The notes beneath the pieces are model-generated. The model made no database searches and had not been told where the DNA came from. It saw only the letters and a program-made list of their open reading frames with translations. Shown piece after piece: positions 26,119-35,500 of a stretch of DNA of 64,000 nucleotides; within the stretch, counting starts at the first letter, position 1, and each line of letters begins with the position of its first letter. Source of the stretch: Microbacterium enclense (GTDB lineage: Bacteria; Actinomycetota; Actinomycetes; Actinomycetales; Microbacteriaceae); contig CP116226.1 of NCBI GenBank assembly GCA_038182865.1, positions 1,922,001-1,986,000 of the forward strand, given 5' to 3'. The position numbers were made by a program, and so were the translations under genes.

Positions 26119-27124
26119 CGACAAGGCCTCGCGCACCGCGAACATCTTCGACGTCGCCCGTCTCGCCGGGGTGTCGCACCAGACGGTCTCGCGCGTGCTC
26201 AACAACATGCCGAACGTGCGGCCGGCGACCCGCGCGCGTGTCGAGCAGGCCATCGCGCAGCTGCGCTACAGTCCGTCGCCCGCCGCGCGCGCCCTCGTCA
26301 CGCGTCGCACGCGCACGATCGGTCTCGTCACCCCGGGCACCGTCGACTACGGCCCGACGTCGATCGCGACGAACTTCAACTTCGCCGCCCGCGCCGCCCG
26401 GTACAACGTCGACGCGATCAGCTCTCCCCAGAGCGACGTCGCTCCCGTCCGGGCGGCCATCGACGGACTGCTGAAGCAGCGGGTGGATGCCATCGTCCTC
26501 GTCGTCGTCGACACCGAGGTGCTCGCGGCGGTGCAGGCGCTCGACATCGACGTGCCCATCGTCGCCGCGGCGACGAGCGCTCGTCCACATCCCCGCCTGG
26601 TCGCCATCGATCAGTACCGGGGGGCGCGCAGCGCCGTGCGCCACCTGCTCGAGACCGGATACGAGACGGTCCGCCACATCGCCGGGCCCGCTCGCAACCC
26701 CGACGCCGTGGAGCGCGTCCGCGGCTGGCGCGAGGAGATCGCGGCCGCCCGCGCCCAGTCGACCCCGGCGGTGCACGGGGACTGGTCGGCGGCGAGCGGG
26801 TATCGCATCGCTTCGGAGGCCGACCTGTCTCCGGGGGAGGGCATCTTCGTCGCGAACGACTCGATGGCGATCGGCGTGCTGTCGGCGCTCCGGGAGCGCG
26901 GACTTCGCGTGCCCGAGGACATCGGCGTGGTCGGCTTCGACGACGTGCCCGAGGCGGCGTTCGTGTATCCCTCACTCACGACCGTGCGCCAGGACTTCGC
27001 CGCGCTCGGCGAGATCCTCATGCAGAAGGTGCTGCTCCTGGTCGAAGAGCCCGACACCGTGACCGAGAGCACCCCGCTGCCGACCCGCCTGGTCGTGCGG
27101 TCGTCTGCTCCGCTTCAGCGCTGA
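26111..27124 (+). CDS. LacI-family transcriptional regulator
   Basis: This 337-residue regulator has an N-terminal LacI helix-turn-helix (IFDVARLAGVSHQTVSRVLNN), a hinge at about residues 45-60 and a periplasmic-binding-like effector domain. GIFVANDSMAIGVLSALRERGLRVPEDIGVVGFDD is the family block. GTG at 26111 lies inside the end of the ATPase gene, so expression is coupled to it. It is the natural candidate for the TGTTAGCGCTC operators at 19726 and 24547, giving autoregulation through the latter. The effector is probably the imported sugar or a derivative. Confidence 0.9.
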   Translation: MADDKASRTANIFDVARLAGVSHQTVSRVLNNMPNVRPATRARVEQAIAQLRYSPSPAARALVTRRTRTIGLVTPGTVDYGPTSIATNFNFAARAARYNVDAISSPQSDVAPVRAAIDGLLKQRVDAIVLVVVDTEVLAAVQALDIDVPIVAAATSARPHPRLVAIDQYRGARSAVRHLLETGYETVRHIAGPARNPDAVERVRGWREEIAAARAQSTPAVHGDWSAASGYRIASEADLSPGEGIFVANDSMAIGVLSALRERGLRVPEDIGVVGFDDVPEAAFVYPSLTTVRQDFAALGEILMQKVLLLVEEPDTVTESTPLPTRLVVRSSAPLQR

Positions 27125-27145
27125 GCCGCGCAGTTCGCTCGCGTG

Positions 27146-27230
27146 CGTCGAGCCGGGTCGCTGTTCCCGCACGTCGGGCCGGGTCGCTGTTCCCGCACGT
27201 CGGGCCGGGTCGCTGTTCCCGCGCGTCGGG
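27146..27230. repeat. 26-bp tandem repeat, about 3.3 copies
   Basis: Three consecutive 26-bp units occupy 27146-27171, 27172-27197 and 27198-27223, followed by a partial unit. Each contains CCGGGTCGCTGTTCCCG. Units 1 and 2 differ at one base and unit 3 at its last base. They lie just after the LacI stop, in an intergenic space of 320 bp that also holds a palindromic element and a promoter. There is no coding evidence. Confidence 0.85.
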
Positions 27231-27246
27231 GTGCGGGCCTTGGCCC

Positions 27247-27315
27247 CGCATAAACGCGATCCACTCGCATAAACGCGGGGAGAGCGTGTTTATGCGCGCG
27301 GATAGCGTTTATGCG
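27247..27315. repeat. 69-bp dispersed nested palindrome, copy 1
   Basis: CGCATAAACGCG occurs at 27247-27258 and 27266-27277. It is followed by inverted counterparts CGTGTTTATGCG at 27285-27296 and CGTTTATGCG at 27306-27315. The outer arms can extend through ATCC/GGAT, giving a long hairpin. An element of the same length and arm spacing is at 35501-35569. The AT-rich TAAAC core is conspicuous in this GC-rich genome. Confidence 0.8.
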
Positions 27316-27382
27316 TGGCCCCGCCGCGGCAGCCGCCCCGCCCCATGCGAGCACCCGACACCGAATTCGACGACATCGCCTC

Positions 27383-27439
27383 TTGCGCGGACAGTGAACC
27401 CGTCCTACAGTGGTCGAACCGGTTCGATGACGAGGAGGT
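27383..27439 (+). promoter_or_regulatory. Promoter, operator and ribosome site of the second LacI gene
   Basis: TTGCGC (27383-27388) and TACAGT (27406-27411) are separated by 17 bp. The perfect 14-bp palindrome TCGAACCGGTTCGA lies at 27414-27427, over the expected start of transcription, so bound protein should block initiation. GAGGAGGT (27432-27439) is five bases before the ATG at 27445. A near-copy of the palindrome precedes the transporter genes at 28484. Confidence 0.75.
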
Positions 27440-27444
27440 GACCG

Positions 27445-28446
27445 ATGCCGACGATCGGCGATGTGGCCAAGGCCGCGGGTGTCTCACGCAGCACGGTGTC
27501 GTACGCGCTGTCGGGCAACCGCCCGATCTCGCGCGAGACGCGCGAGCGCATCGATCTCGCGATCGCCGAACTGGGCTTCACCGTCAACGCGGGTGCACGG
27601 GCGCTCGCCACCTCGCAGACCATGGTGCTGGGACTGCTCCTGCAGTTCCATGAGGACGAGTTCCCGCCGGCCATGCTGCAGTACATCCTCGCCGTCTCCA
27701 ACGCTGCGCGCGAGCTCGGGTACGACATCCTCATGGTCACCGATGCCGACGGGCCCGGCGCCGTCCAGCGCATCACGTCGTCGAACATGGTCGACGGCGT
27801 CGTCCTCCTCGACGTCACGCACGACGACCCTCGTCTCGAGGCCCTGCGCCAGGCGCGCCAGCCGGGTGCGCTCGTCGGCCTCCCGCGCGATACCGAGGGC
27901 GTCGACGTCTTCGACCTCGACTTCAGCGAGGCGGCCCGCATCACGATCGACCACCTCTACGGTCTCGGCCATCGCGACATCGTGCTCGTCTCGCCCCCGC
28001 GCCACGTCTTCGAGCGGGGCGGGGCCTACGCCTGGCGCTTCCGCGACGCCGCCCTGGAGCGAGCTGCCCGCTATGGCATCCGTGTCCGTCCGTACTACGG
28101 CGAGTCGCAGCAGCCCGGGATCGAGCGGAGCCTGAATGCGATCCTCGACGCTCGCACCGACTCGACCGCGCTCGTCGTGCACAACGACGCCTCGATCGCG
28201 GCGCTTCCGGCGGTGTTGCGTGAGCGCGGAGTCGTCGTCCCGCGCGACCTGTCCGTCATCAGCCTGTACTCGCAGGATTTCGGACGCACCTTCCTCCTGC
28301 CCTACACGGCAGTCGAGACATCTCCAGACGGGCTGGGCCGAAAGGCGGTCCAGCACCTGGTCCGGCGCATCGCCGACCCCACGTACGGGCCTCCCGTGGT
28401 GGGGTTCATCGAGCCGGAGCTCACCGACAGGGGGAGCACCGCCTGA
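27445..28446 (+). CDS. LacI-family transcriptional regulator
   Basis: This 333-residue repressor has an N-terminal helix-turn-helix (TIGDVAKAAGVSRSTVSYALSGNRPIS) and a sugar-binding-like effector domain ending with a DLSVISLYSQDF block. The operator at 27414-27427 over its own promoter and the second at 28484-28497 before the binding-protein gene indicate autoregulation and control of the downstream importer and glycosidase genes. The inducer is probably an oligosaccharide product of the GH63-like and GH31 enzymes. Confidence 0.9.
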   Translation: MPTIGDVAKAAGVSRSTVSYALSGNRPISRETRERIDLAIAELGFTVNAGARALATSQTMVLGLLLQFHEDEFPPAMLQYILAVSNAARELGYDILMVTDADGPGAVQRITSSNMVDGVVLLDVTHDDPRLEALRQARQPGALVGLPRDTEGVDVFDLDFSEAARITIDHLYGLGHRDIVLVSPPRHVFERGGAYAWRFRDAALERAARYGIRVRPYYGESQQPGIERSLNAILDARTDSTALVVHNDASIAALPAVLRERGVVVPRDLSVISLYSQDFGRTFLLPYTAVETSPDGLGRKAVQHLVRRIADPTYGPPVVGFIEPELTDRGSTA

Positions 28447-28483
28447 CGGGGCGAGGGTGTTCTCCGTTCTCGTCGGCCCATCG

Positions 28484-28497
28484 TCGAACCGGTTCAA
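28484..28497 (+). promoter_or_regulatory. LacI-type operator before the oligosaccharide importer
   Basis: TCGAACCGGTTCAA matches the palindrome at 27414-27427 in 13 of 14 bases. It lies 50 bases before the GTG at 28547. No convincing -35/-10 pair was found in the 100-base gap, so the exact promoter remains open. Confidence 0.7.
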
Positions 28498-28546
28498 CTC
28501 CCTCGCTCGCACGACAACGCAGTCACATTTCAGAGAGGAAATTGCA

Positions 28547-29794
28547 GTGAGCACGAACAACACCCGTACCCGGGCTCTCGGCGCGATCGCCATCGGCGCC
28601 GTCGCCGTGGGCGTCTTGGCCGGATGCTCCGGCGGATCGACCGGTGGCAGCACCGACGGCGGCGCCGGCGGCACCTACACCTTCTGGGACCCGTATCCCC
28701 AGTACGACGCCTCGTCCGACTGGGCGAAGGTCATCGACAAATGCGCCGCCGAAGCCGGCGTCACCGTGGAGCGCACAGGTTTCGACACCAGCGACCTCAC
28801 CTCCAAGGCGCTGCTCGCCGGACAGCAGGGCGATTCGCCCGACATCCTGCTGATCGACAACCCCGCCGTCTCCACCCTCGTCGAGGCCGGGATCGTCACC
28901 TCCACCGACGAGAACAACCTGCAGGTCGGCGACGTGGCGGAGAACATCCTCGGCGCCTCGGTGGTCGACGGGAAGACCTACGGCGTCCCGATCGGGGCCA
29001 ACACCCTGGCGCTGTACTACAACCCGACCGTGCTGAGCGCCGCCGGGGTCGACCCGTCGTCGATCACCGACTGGTCGACGCTCAACGTCGCGATCGAGAA
29101 GGTCGTCGCGTCCGGGAAGAAGGGCATCACGTTCTCGGGCATCGGTACCGAAGAGGGCAGCTTCCAGTTCCTGCCGTGGTTCTGGGGAGCCGGTGCCGAC
29201 CTGACGACCCTCGACTCCTCGCAAGCGGTCTCGGCCGTGCAGCTGTGGACCGACTGGGTGCAGAAGGGCTGGGCGCCGAACTCGGTGATCAACAACACCC
29301 AGACCACGAGCTGGCAGGAGTTCGAGACCGGTGACTTCGGCTTCGCCGAGAACGGCACGTGGCAGAAGGCGGGAGCGGCGAAGGCCGGCTACCAGGTCAT
29401 CCCGATCCCCGGCGCCAAGGGCGGAGCCGCCCCCGCGCCCACCGGTGGCGAGTTCTTGACGCTCCCCGTGCAGAAGGACGCGGGCCGCTACGCCGCCTCG
29501 GCCAAGATCGTCGAGTGCCTGACCAGCACCGCGAACGTGGTGGGCACCGACAACACGCTCAACTACATCGCGGCCACCCCCGAGGCGCAGAAGGAGCAGC
29601 TCGCCCAGGACCCGACGCTCGAGCCGTGGGTCGAAGCCGTGAACGCGGCGAAGGCACGCACCGGAGACAACCTCGGCACGAAGTACCCGGTCATCTCCGA
29701 GCAGCTGTGGACGGCGGTGCAGAACTCCCTCACGGGTGCGCAGTCGCCGCAGGACGCCCTGAAGGCCGCTCAGCAGGCCGCCTCCTCGAAGTAA
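28547..29794 (+). CDS. ABC transporter substrate-binding lipoprotein, family 1
   Basis: This 415-residue oligosaccharide-type binding protein has lipobox VLAGC with Cys at residue 27 and a Ser/Gly-rich tether. The mature domain begins YTFWDPYPQYDASSDWAKVI and contains family features such as SPDILLIDNPAVSTLVEAG. GAGAGG lies about eight bases before the GTG start. Two permease genes follow but no ATPase, so a shared ATPase encoded elsewhere (MsiK type) is expected. Downstream glycosidase genes point to an alpha-linked oligosaccharide. Confidence 0.9.
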   Translation: MSTNNTRTRALGAIAIGAVAVGVLAGCSGGSTGGSTDGGAGGTYTFWDPYPQYDASSDWAKVIDKCAAEAGVTVERTGFDTSDLTSKALLAGQQGDSPDILLIDNPAVSTLVEAGIVTSTDENNLQVGDVAENILGASVVDGKTYGVPIGANTLALYYNPTVLSAAGVDPSSITDWSTLNVAIEKVVASGKKGITFSGIGTEEGSFQFLPWFWGAGADLTTLDSSQAVSAVQLWTDWVQKGWAPNSVINNTQTTSWQEFETGDFGFAENGTWQKAGAAKAGYQVIPIPGAKGGAAPAPTGGEFLTLPVQKDAGRYAASAKIVECLTSTANVVGTDNTLNYIAATPEAQKEQLAQDPTLEPWVEAVNAAKARTGDNLGTKYPVISEQLWTAVQNSLTGAQSPQDALKAAQQAASSK

Positions 29795-29823
29795 CACCCG
29801 ATTCCTGAAAGGGGTACGCCGAC

Positions 29824-30795
29824 ATGACCGCGACGCAGTTCACTGCTTCGACGGGCACCGGCGATTCCGGGAGGGCGGCGGCCACCACCGCCCTCCCCAC
29901 CCCGGATCGCCGTCCGCGGCGCCGGGGCCAGTGGGCCGCCTGGGCGTTTCTCGCCCCCGTCGTGATCTACCTGGTCGTCTTCTACGCCTATCCGCTCGTG
30001 CGCAACCTCGATCTGAGCCTGCGCGACTACACCGTCCGTTCGTTCATCGACGGCACCGCACCGTTCGTGTGGTTCGCGAACTATGTGAGCGTCTTCCGGG
30101 ACCCCACGTTCTGGCCCGCCCTCGCCAACACCGCGACCTTCACGCTCGTCTCCATCGTGTTCCAGTACTCGATCGGGATGGCTCTGGCGGTCTTCTTCTT
30201 CCAGCGGTTCCCCCTCTCGGCGACCCTGCGCGCGTTGTTCCTCGTGCCCTGGCTCCTGCCTCTGCTCGTCTCGGCCTCCGCGTGGTCGTGGATGCTCAAC
30301 TCCGACTCGGGCGTCGTCAACTATCTCCTCAGCGTCGTCGGTATCGATCCGGTCAACTGGCTCACCTCGCCCCAGTGGGCGCTGGTCTCCGTCCTCATCG
30401 CGAACATCTGGATCGGCATCCCGTTCAATCTCGTGATCCTCTACAGCGGTCTGCAGAACATCTCGAGCGACATCTACGAGGCGGCATCCATCGACGGAGC
30501 GAACGCCTGGCAGAAGTTCTGGCGCATCACCTTCCCGCTCCTGCGCCCCGTCTCGGCGATCACGATCCTCCTGGGACTCGTCTACACGCTGAAGGTGTTC
30601 GACATCATCTGGATCATGACCCGTGGTGGGCCGGGGTCGAGCTCGACCACCTTCGCGATCTGGTCGTACCGGCTCGGATTCGGCTCGGCCCTGCCCGATC
30701 TGAGCCCGGCCGCGGCCGTCGGCAACCTGCTCATCGTCATCGCCCTGGTCTTCGGGCTGATCTACATCCGCGCCCAGCGCCGATTGGAGGTCTGA
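29824..30795 (+). CDS. Sugar ABC transporter permease (MalF/UgpA type)
   Basis: This 323-residue permease has about six membrane segments after a hydrophilic 40-residue N-terminus. The EAA loop EAASIDGANAWQKFWRITFPLL is intact and FDIIWIMTRGGPG is the usual C-terminal block. The ATG is 29 bases after the binding-protein gene, with GAAAGG upstream. The next permease gene begins two bases after its stop. Confidence 0.92.
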   Translation: MTATQFTASTGTGDSGRAAATTALPTPDRRPRRRGQWAAWAFLAPVVIYLVVFYAYPLVRNLDLSLRDYTVRSFIDGTAPFVWFANYVSVFRDPTFWPALANTATFTLVSIVFQYSIGMALAVFFFQRFPLSATLRALFLVPWLLPLLVSASAWSWMLNSDSGVVNYLLSVVGIDPVNWLTSPQWALVSVLIANIWIGIPFNLVILYSGLQNISSDIYEAASIDGANAWQKFWRITFPLLRPVSAITILLGLVYTLKVFDIIWIMTRGGPGSSSTTFAIWSYRLGFGSALPDLSPAAAVGNLLIVIALVFGLIYIRAQRRLEV

Positions 30796-30797
30796 TC

Positions 30798-31613
30798 ATG
30801 ACGCGCCGCCCCTGGTGGATCACCGCGATCGGGATCGTGCTGACCGCGGTCATGCTGTTCCCGATCTACTGGATGATCAACGTCTCGCTCACCCCGCAGA
30901 GCGACATGCGCAAGTCGCCCCCCGACCTGTTCCCGCTCACGCCCACCTTCGAGGGCTACGAGAGGGTCCTCTCCGACCAGCTGCCGTACCTCGGCACGAG
31001 CTTCGTGATCGGTCTCGGCACCGTCGTGCTGACGCTGCTGTTGTCGGCTCCGGCGGCGTACTCGCTCGCCAAGCTGCACCCGCGCGGCGGCGACGCCCTC
31101 AGTTTCGCGTTGCTGATCGCGCAGATGATCCCCGGGATCATCATGGCGATGGGCTTCTACGCCATCTATCTGAACGCGGGCATCCTCAACACCATCCCCG
31201 GCCTGATTCTCGCCGACTCCACCCTCGCGGTGCCGTTCGGAGTGCTCATCTTCACGGCGTTCATGCGCGGCATCCCCGACGAACTGCTCGCCGCGGCGCG
31301 GATCGACGGCGCGGGGACGTGGCGGACCTTCCGCTCGATCGTGCTCCCGGTCAGCCGCAACTCGATCGTCACGGTGTCACTGTTCGCGTTCCTCTGGTCG
31401 TGGTCGGACTTCATCTTCGCCTCGACATTGAACAGCGGCGGAAAGCTGCAGCCCATCACGATCGGCATCTACCGCTACATCGGCAATAACAACCAGGAGT
31501 GGAACGCGATCATGGCGACCGCCGTCGTGGCATCCATTCCCGCCGCCGTCCTGCTGATCCTCGCCCAGCGTTATGTCGCCGCCGGTGTGACCGCCGGCGC
31601 CGTCAAAGACTGA
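30798..31613 (+). CDS. Sugar ABC transporter permease (MalG type)
   Basis: This 271-residue permease is the partner of the preceding gene. It has about six membrane segments and the EAA-type loop AAARIDGAGTWRTFRSIVLPVS. The C-terminal YVAAGVTAGAVKD is typical of the MalG group. GGAGG lies about nine bases before the ATG. A GTG-started glycoside hydrolase gene follows after 17 bases. Confidence 0.92.
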   Translation: MTRRPWWITAIGIVLTAVMLFPIYWMINVSLTPQSDMRKSPPDLFPLTPTFEGYERVLSDQLPYLGTSFVIGLGTVVLTLLLSAPAAYSLAKLHPRGGDALSFALLIAQMIPGIIMAMGFYAIYLNAGILNTIPGLILADSTLAVPFGVLIFTAFMRGIPDELLAAARIDGAGTWRTFRSIVLPVSRNSIVTVSLFAFLWSWSDFIFASTLNSGGKLQPITIGIYRYIGNNNQEWNAIMATAVVASIPAAVLLILAQRYVAAGVTAGAVKD

Positions 31614-31630
31614 CCCCCGAAAGGCCTGGC

Positions 31631-33358
31631 GTGTCGCATTCTTTCCTGCCCACGTTCGACGTGCGCGAAATCCCCTTCAGCTACCGCGGCTCGTGGCTCG
31701 ACCTGTCGCCGGTCGTGGGCCTGCACCGACAGGTCGACGACGTGCACCTCGTCTCGCACATCACCGGCATGCACGCCGTCCTCCGCCTCACCCCCACCGT
31801 CGACGGAGAGCGGGCGGATGCCACGACGCAGGCCGACGCGGCCTCGCTGACGTGGGTGGTGGGCGAGCGGGCCGTGGCGACCGCGGTGTTCGCCTCGGTC
31901 GACGTCGTCCGCATCGCCGGTCACGGTGGAGACTTCACCCTGGCGGACGCGGTCGAGGAGCTCACGCCGTTCACAGGGTCGTACTTCTTCCGCGACCCCT
32001 TCGACGGGGCATACGTCTTCACCTCCTACGAGACCGGGCGCCGGTACCGCGTCACCGTGCTGTCGGGAACGATCTCGGCGGAGGGCGTCGAAGCGCTCGG
32101 GCAGAGCGTGCGCGCGCTCACCGTGCGCGGTGACGACGGGTGGGAGATCGCGATCGAACAGATCGAGGCGGCCGCGCCGCCGTATCGGGCGTCGGACGAC
32201 TTCGGCGCCGTCCGCGCGCGGGTGGCGGAGGAGTTCACGGCGTATCTCGACGAGATCGCCGCGTGGCGGACCGACGCTACCCCCGCCGTCGCGCGTGCCG
32301 CGTACGTGCTGTGGTCGGCCACGGTCGCCCCCGCCGGGTTCGTCACGCGCGAGTCGGTGCTGATGTCGAAGCACTGGATGGACAAGGTGTGGAGCTGGGA
32401 TCACACGTTCAACGCCCTCGCGCTGGCGCCGGGGCTGCCCGACGCCGCACTCGATCAGTTCTTCGCGCCTTTCGATCACCAGGATGCCGCGGGCGCGATG
32501 CCCGATTCGATCACGCACTCCGAGGTGCTCTACAACTACGTCAAGCCGCCCATCCATGGGTGGGCCTGGGGGAAGCTGCGCGAACGTCTCGCGCGTCCGG
32601 TCACCGAGGACGAGCTCTTCAGCGCGTATTCGCGTCTCTCCCGATGGTCCCGGTTCTGGTTGGACTACCGCACGGCGCCCGGGCATGAGCTTCCCTTCTA
32701 CCAGCACGGCAACGACAGCGGGTGGGACAACTCGACGACGTTCGATCACGACCGGGTGATCGAGGCTCCCGATCTCGCGTCCTTCCTCGTCGTGCAGCTC
32801 GACGTGCTCGCCGCCCTCGCCGACGAACTCGACACGGGGGAAGGTGAATCGTGGCGGGCCGAGCGCGACCGGGTGCAGCAGGCGCTCCTGCGCGACCTGC
32901 TCGACGACGATGGTTTCTTCGCCGTCGGGGCGCTGAGCGGAACGGTCAGCAAGCGGACCAGTCTGCTGAACCTGTTGCCGGTGCTCGCCGCGGACCGCTT
33001 CTCCGCGGCGGTGTCCGACGCGCTGGCGACCCGCATCGCCGCCCACCTCACGGAATGGGGTCCGGCCACGCAGCTCGTCGAGACGCCCGAGTACGAGGAC
33101 GACGGATACTGGCGCGGTCCGATCTGGGCGCCGTCGACGATGCTCATCGAGGAGGGGCTGCGTCGCGGCGGGCACGTCGAGCTGGCCGACATGATCAACG
33201 AACGCTTCCGCGCGCTGTGCGAGAGGTCGGGCTTCGCCGAGAACTTCGACGCCCTGGCGGGTGCGGGCCTGCGTGACCGCGCCTACACGTGGACGGCGAG
33301 CGTGTACCTCGTCTTCGCGCACGAGCATCTGCAGCGCGCGGCCGGGGCGGACTCGTGA
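31631..33358 (+). CDS. Glycoside hydrolase, GH63-like (MGH1 type)
   Basis: This 575-residue cytoplasmic enzyme (no signal peptide) has an N-terminal beta-sandwich of about 200 residues and an (alpha/alpha)6 barrel. Active-site-like blocks are KVWSWDHTFNALAL, FYQHGNDSGWDNST and DDGYWRGPIWAPS, as in GH63/mannosylglycerate-hydrolase-like enzymes. These release glucose or related sugars from alpha-glycosides. The GTG at 31631 follows AAAGG. The stop overlaps a GTG that appears to be the start of the GH31 gene, so the two enzymes probably work on the same imported oligosaccharide. Confidence 0.82.
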   Translation: MSHSFLPTFDVREIPFSYRGSWLDLSPVVGLHRQVDDVHLVSHITGMHAVLRLTPTVDGERADATTQADAASLTWVVGERAVATAVFASVDVVRIAGHGGDFTLADAVEELTPFTGSYFFRDPFDGAYVFTSYETGRRYRVTVLSGTISAEGVEALGQSVRALTVRGDDGWEIAIEQIEAAAPPYRASDDFGAVRARVAEEFTAYLDEIAAWRTDATPAVARAAYVLWSATVAPAGFVTRESVLMSKHWMDKVWSWDHTFNALALAPGLPDAALDQFFAPFDHQDAAGAMPDSITHSEVLYNYVKPPIHGWAWGKLRERLARPVTEDELFSAYSRLSRWSRFWLDYRTAPGHELPFYQHGNDSGWDNSTTFDHDRVIEAPDLASFLVVQLDVLAALADELDTGEGESWRAERDRVQQALLRDLLDDDGFFAVGALSGTVSKRTSLLNLLPVLAADRFSAAVSDALATRIAAHLTEWGPATQLVETPEYEDDGYWRGPIWAPSTMLIEEGLRRGGHVELADMINERFRALCERSGFAENFDALAGAGLRDRAYTWTASVYLVFAHEHLQRAAGADS

Positions 33359-35413
33359 GCGGCGTCACCGCGCACTTCGCGGTCGAGGGCACGCGGCTCG
33401 TCTGGCGGGGTGACGGCGAGACCGTCGTGGTGGAACCGTGGGGGGCGTGACAGCGTCCGCGTGCGGGCCCGGCTCATGCACGACGTGCTCGATCACGACT
33501 GGGCGCTGCTCGCCCCCGCCGACCCGCCCGAGGTCGACATCGTCGTCGAGGAGGACACGGCCACTCTCACGAGCGGCCGCCTGCGGGTGGTCGCGACCTC
33601 GCGGACCGGCATCCAGCTGCAGACCGGATACGACCGCAACTTCTGTCACCTCGCCTTCTTCGACGTCGACGGTCGGCTGCTCTTCCAGGAGCGGGATGCC
33701 GGGGGCTCCCTCGCTCTGATCGCCCGCGAGCACCGGCCGATCCCGGGCGGCGATGTGCGCCTGACCGCGTCGTTCGAGAGCGCCCCCGACGAGCGGCTCT
33801 ACGGCATGGGGCAGTACCAGCAGGACGTGCTCGATCTGAAGGGCTGCTCCCTCGAGCTCGCCCATCGCAACTCGCAGTCGAGCGTGCCGTTCGTGCTCTC
33901 GGACCGCGGCTACGGCTTCCTCTGGCACAATCCGGCGATCGGGCGCGCGACGTTCGCGGCCAACGGCACGCAGTGGTTCGCCGAGGCCACCGAGCAGCTC
34001 GACTACTGGGTGACGGCCGGCGCGACGCCCCGCGACATCGCCCGCGCTTATGGCGATGCCACGGGCCACGCGCCGATGATGCCCGAACGCGGGCTCGGCT
34101 TCTGGCAGTGCAAGCTGCGCTACTCCTCGCAGGAGGAGCTCCTCGCCGTCGCGCGGGAGCACAAGCGGCGGGGGCTCCCGCTCGACGTCATCGTCGCCGA
34201 CTTCTTCCACTGGCCGAGGATGGGCGACTTCCGCTTCGAGGACGAGTTCTGGCCCGACCCCGCCGCGATGGTGCGAGAGCTCGACGAGCTGGGTGTCGAG
34301 CTGATGGTCTCGGTGTGGCCGCAGGTGTCGCTCGAGTCCGAGAACTACCCGCACATGAAGAAGGAGAACCTCCTCGTGCGGGCGGAGCGCGGTCTCGACG
34401 TCCACATGTCGTTCGAGGGGCCGAGCGCCTTCCTCGACGCGACGAATCCGCGGGCGCGCGCCTTCGTGTGGGAGAGGTGCCGCGAGAACTACGGCGCTCA
34501 TGGCATCCGCACCTTCTGGCTGGATGAGGCCGAGCCCGAGTACGGCCTCTACGACTACGACAACTTCCGCTATCACGTCGGCTCCGTGCTGCAGGTAGGG
34601 AATCTGTACCCGCAGCACTACGCGCGCGCATTCGCCGAGGGGCAGTGGGGCGACGGCGAGACCGAGGTCGTGAACCTGCTGCGCACGGCGTGGGCGGGCA
34701 GCCAGCGGTACGGAGCCCTGGTGTGGTCGGGAGATATCGCCTCGACGTTCGCCGCGCTGCGGGCACAGGTGACAGCGGGCATCCACATGGGCGTCGCCGG
34801 CATCCCGTGGTTCACCACCGACATCGGCGGGTTCCACCACGGGGATCCGGATGCCGAGGACTTCCGCGAGCTTCTCGTGCGCTGGTTCCAGTTCGGGACG
34901 TTCTGCCCGGTCATGCGTCTGCACGGCGATCGGCTGCCGACGACGCCCGTGCACGCGGCCGACGGGTCGCGGCGCTCGCCGAGTGGCGGGCCGAACGAGG
35001 TGTGGAGCTTCGGCGACGCCGTCACCCCGGTGCTCGAGCGCTACCTCTTCGCGCGGGAGGCCTTGCGCCCGTATACGCGCGAGGTCATGCGGGACGCGCA
35101 CGAGAACGGCCAGCCGGTGCTGCGGGGGCTCTTCCACGAGTTCCCCGACGACGACCGCTGCTGGACGGTGAAGGATCAGTACCTCTTCGGCCCCGACCTG
35201 CTCGTCGCTCCCGTCATGGAGGCCGGTGCGCGTGCACGAAGCGTGATCCTGCCCGCGGGGGCGCAGTGGACCGACCTCTGGAGCGGGGCCGTGTTCCCCG
35301 GTGGCGGCGAGGTCGAGGTGGAGGCGCCGCTGGATCGGATTCCGGTCTTCGTCCGCGACGGCGCGGTGCCCGAGGTGGTTGCGGCGGTGCGGGAGGCGCT
35401 CGGCGCCGTGTGA
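33355..35413 (+). CDS. Glycoside hydrolase family 31 (alpha-glucosidase/xylosidase type), apparent frameshift
   Basis: This GH31 enzyme has all main blocks: GMGQYQQD, DVIVADFFHWPRMGDF, the nucleophile region TFWLDEAEPEYG, the acid/base region LVWSGDIAS, and GIPWFTTDIGGF. The expected start is GTG 33355, overlapping the upstream TGA as GTGA. That frame reads ...TVVVEPWGA and stops at 33448. Removing one G from the six-G run at 33440-33445 gives EPWGRDSVRVRARL, the conserved GH31 N-terminal strand, and joins the rest of the protein. Without that correction translation could begin only at GTG 33410 with an unrelated short N-terminus. Sequencing error, a recent mutation and slippage are all possible. 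Substrate is probably an alpha-glucoside or alpha-xyloside. Confidence 0.8.
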
Positions 35414-35500
35414 CGCGCCGCCGCCGGGCCGTCCGCCGCGGGCTGTGCGCCGCGGGCCGTGCGTCGCGCCGTCGGGCGTGCTCGCCGCGCCCTGTCCGCG

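Noticed and set aside
23935..26253. A 772-codon minus-strand open frame opposite the second ATPase gene
   Set aside because: The opposite strand encodes complete ABC ATPase motifs; the minus frame resembles no family and has shadow-type composition.
27247..27315. The 69-bp palindrome as a simple intrinsic terminator
   Set aside because: The doubled arms, fixed spacing and second copy at 35501, which already has a separate 18-bp terminator beside it, do not fit a plain terminator.
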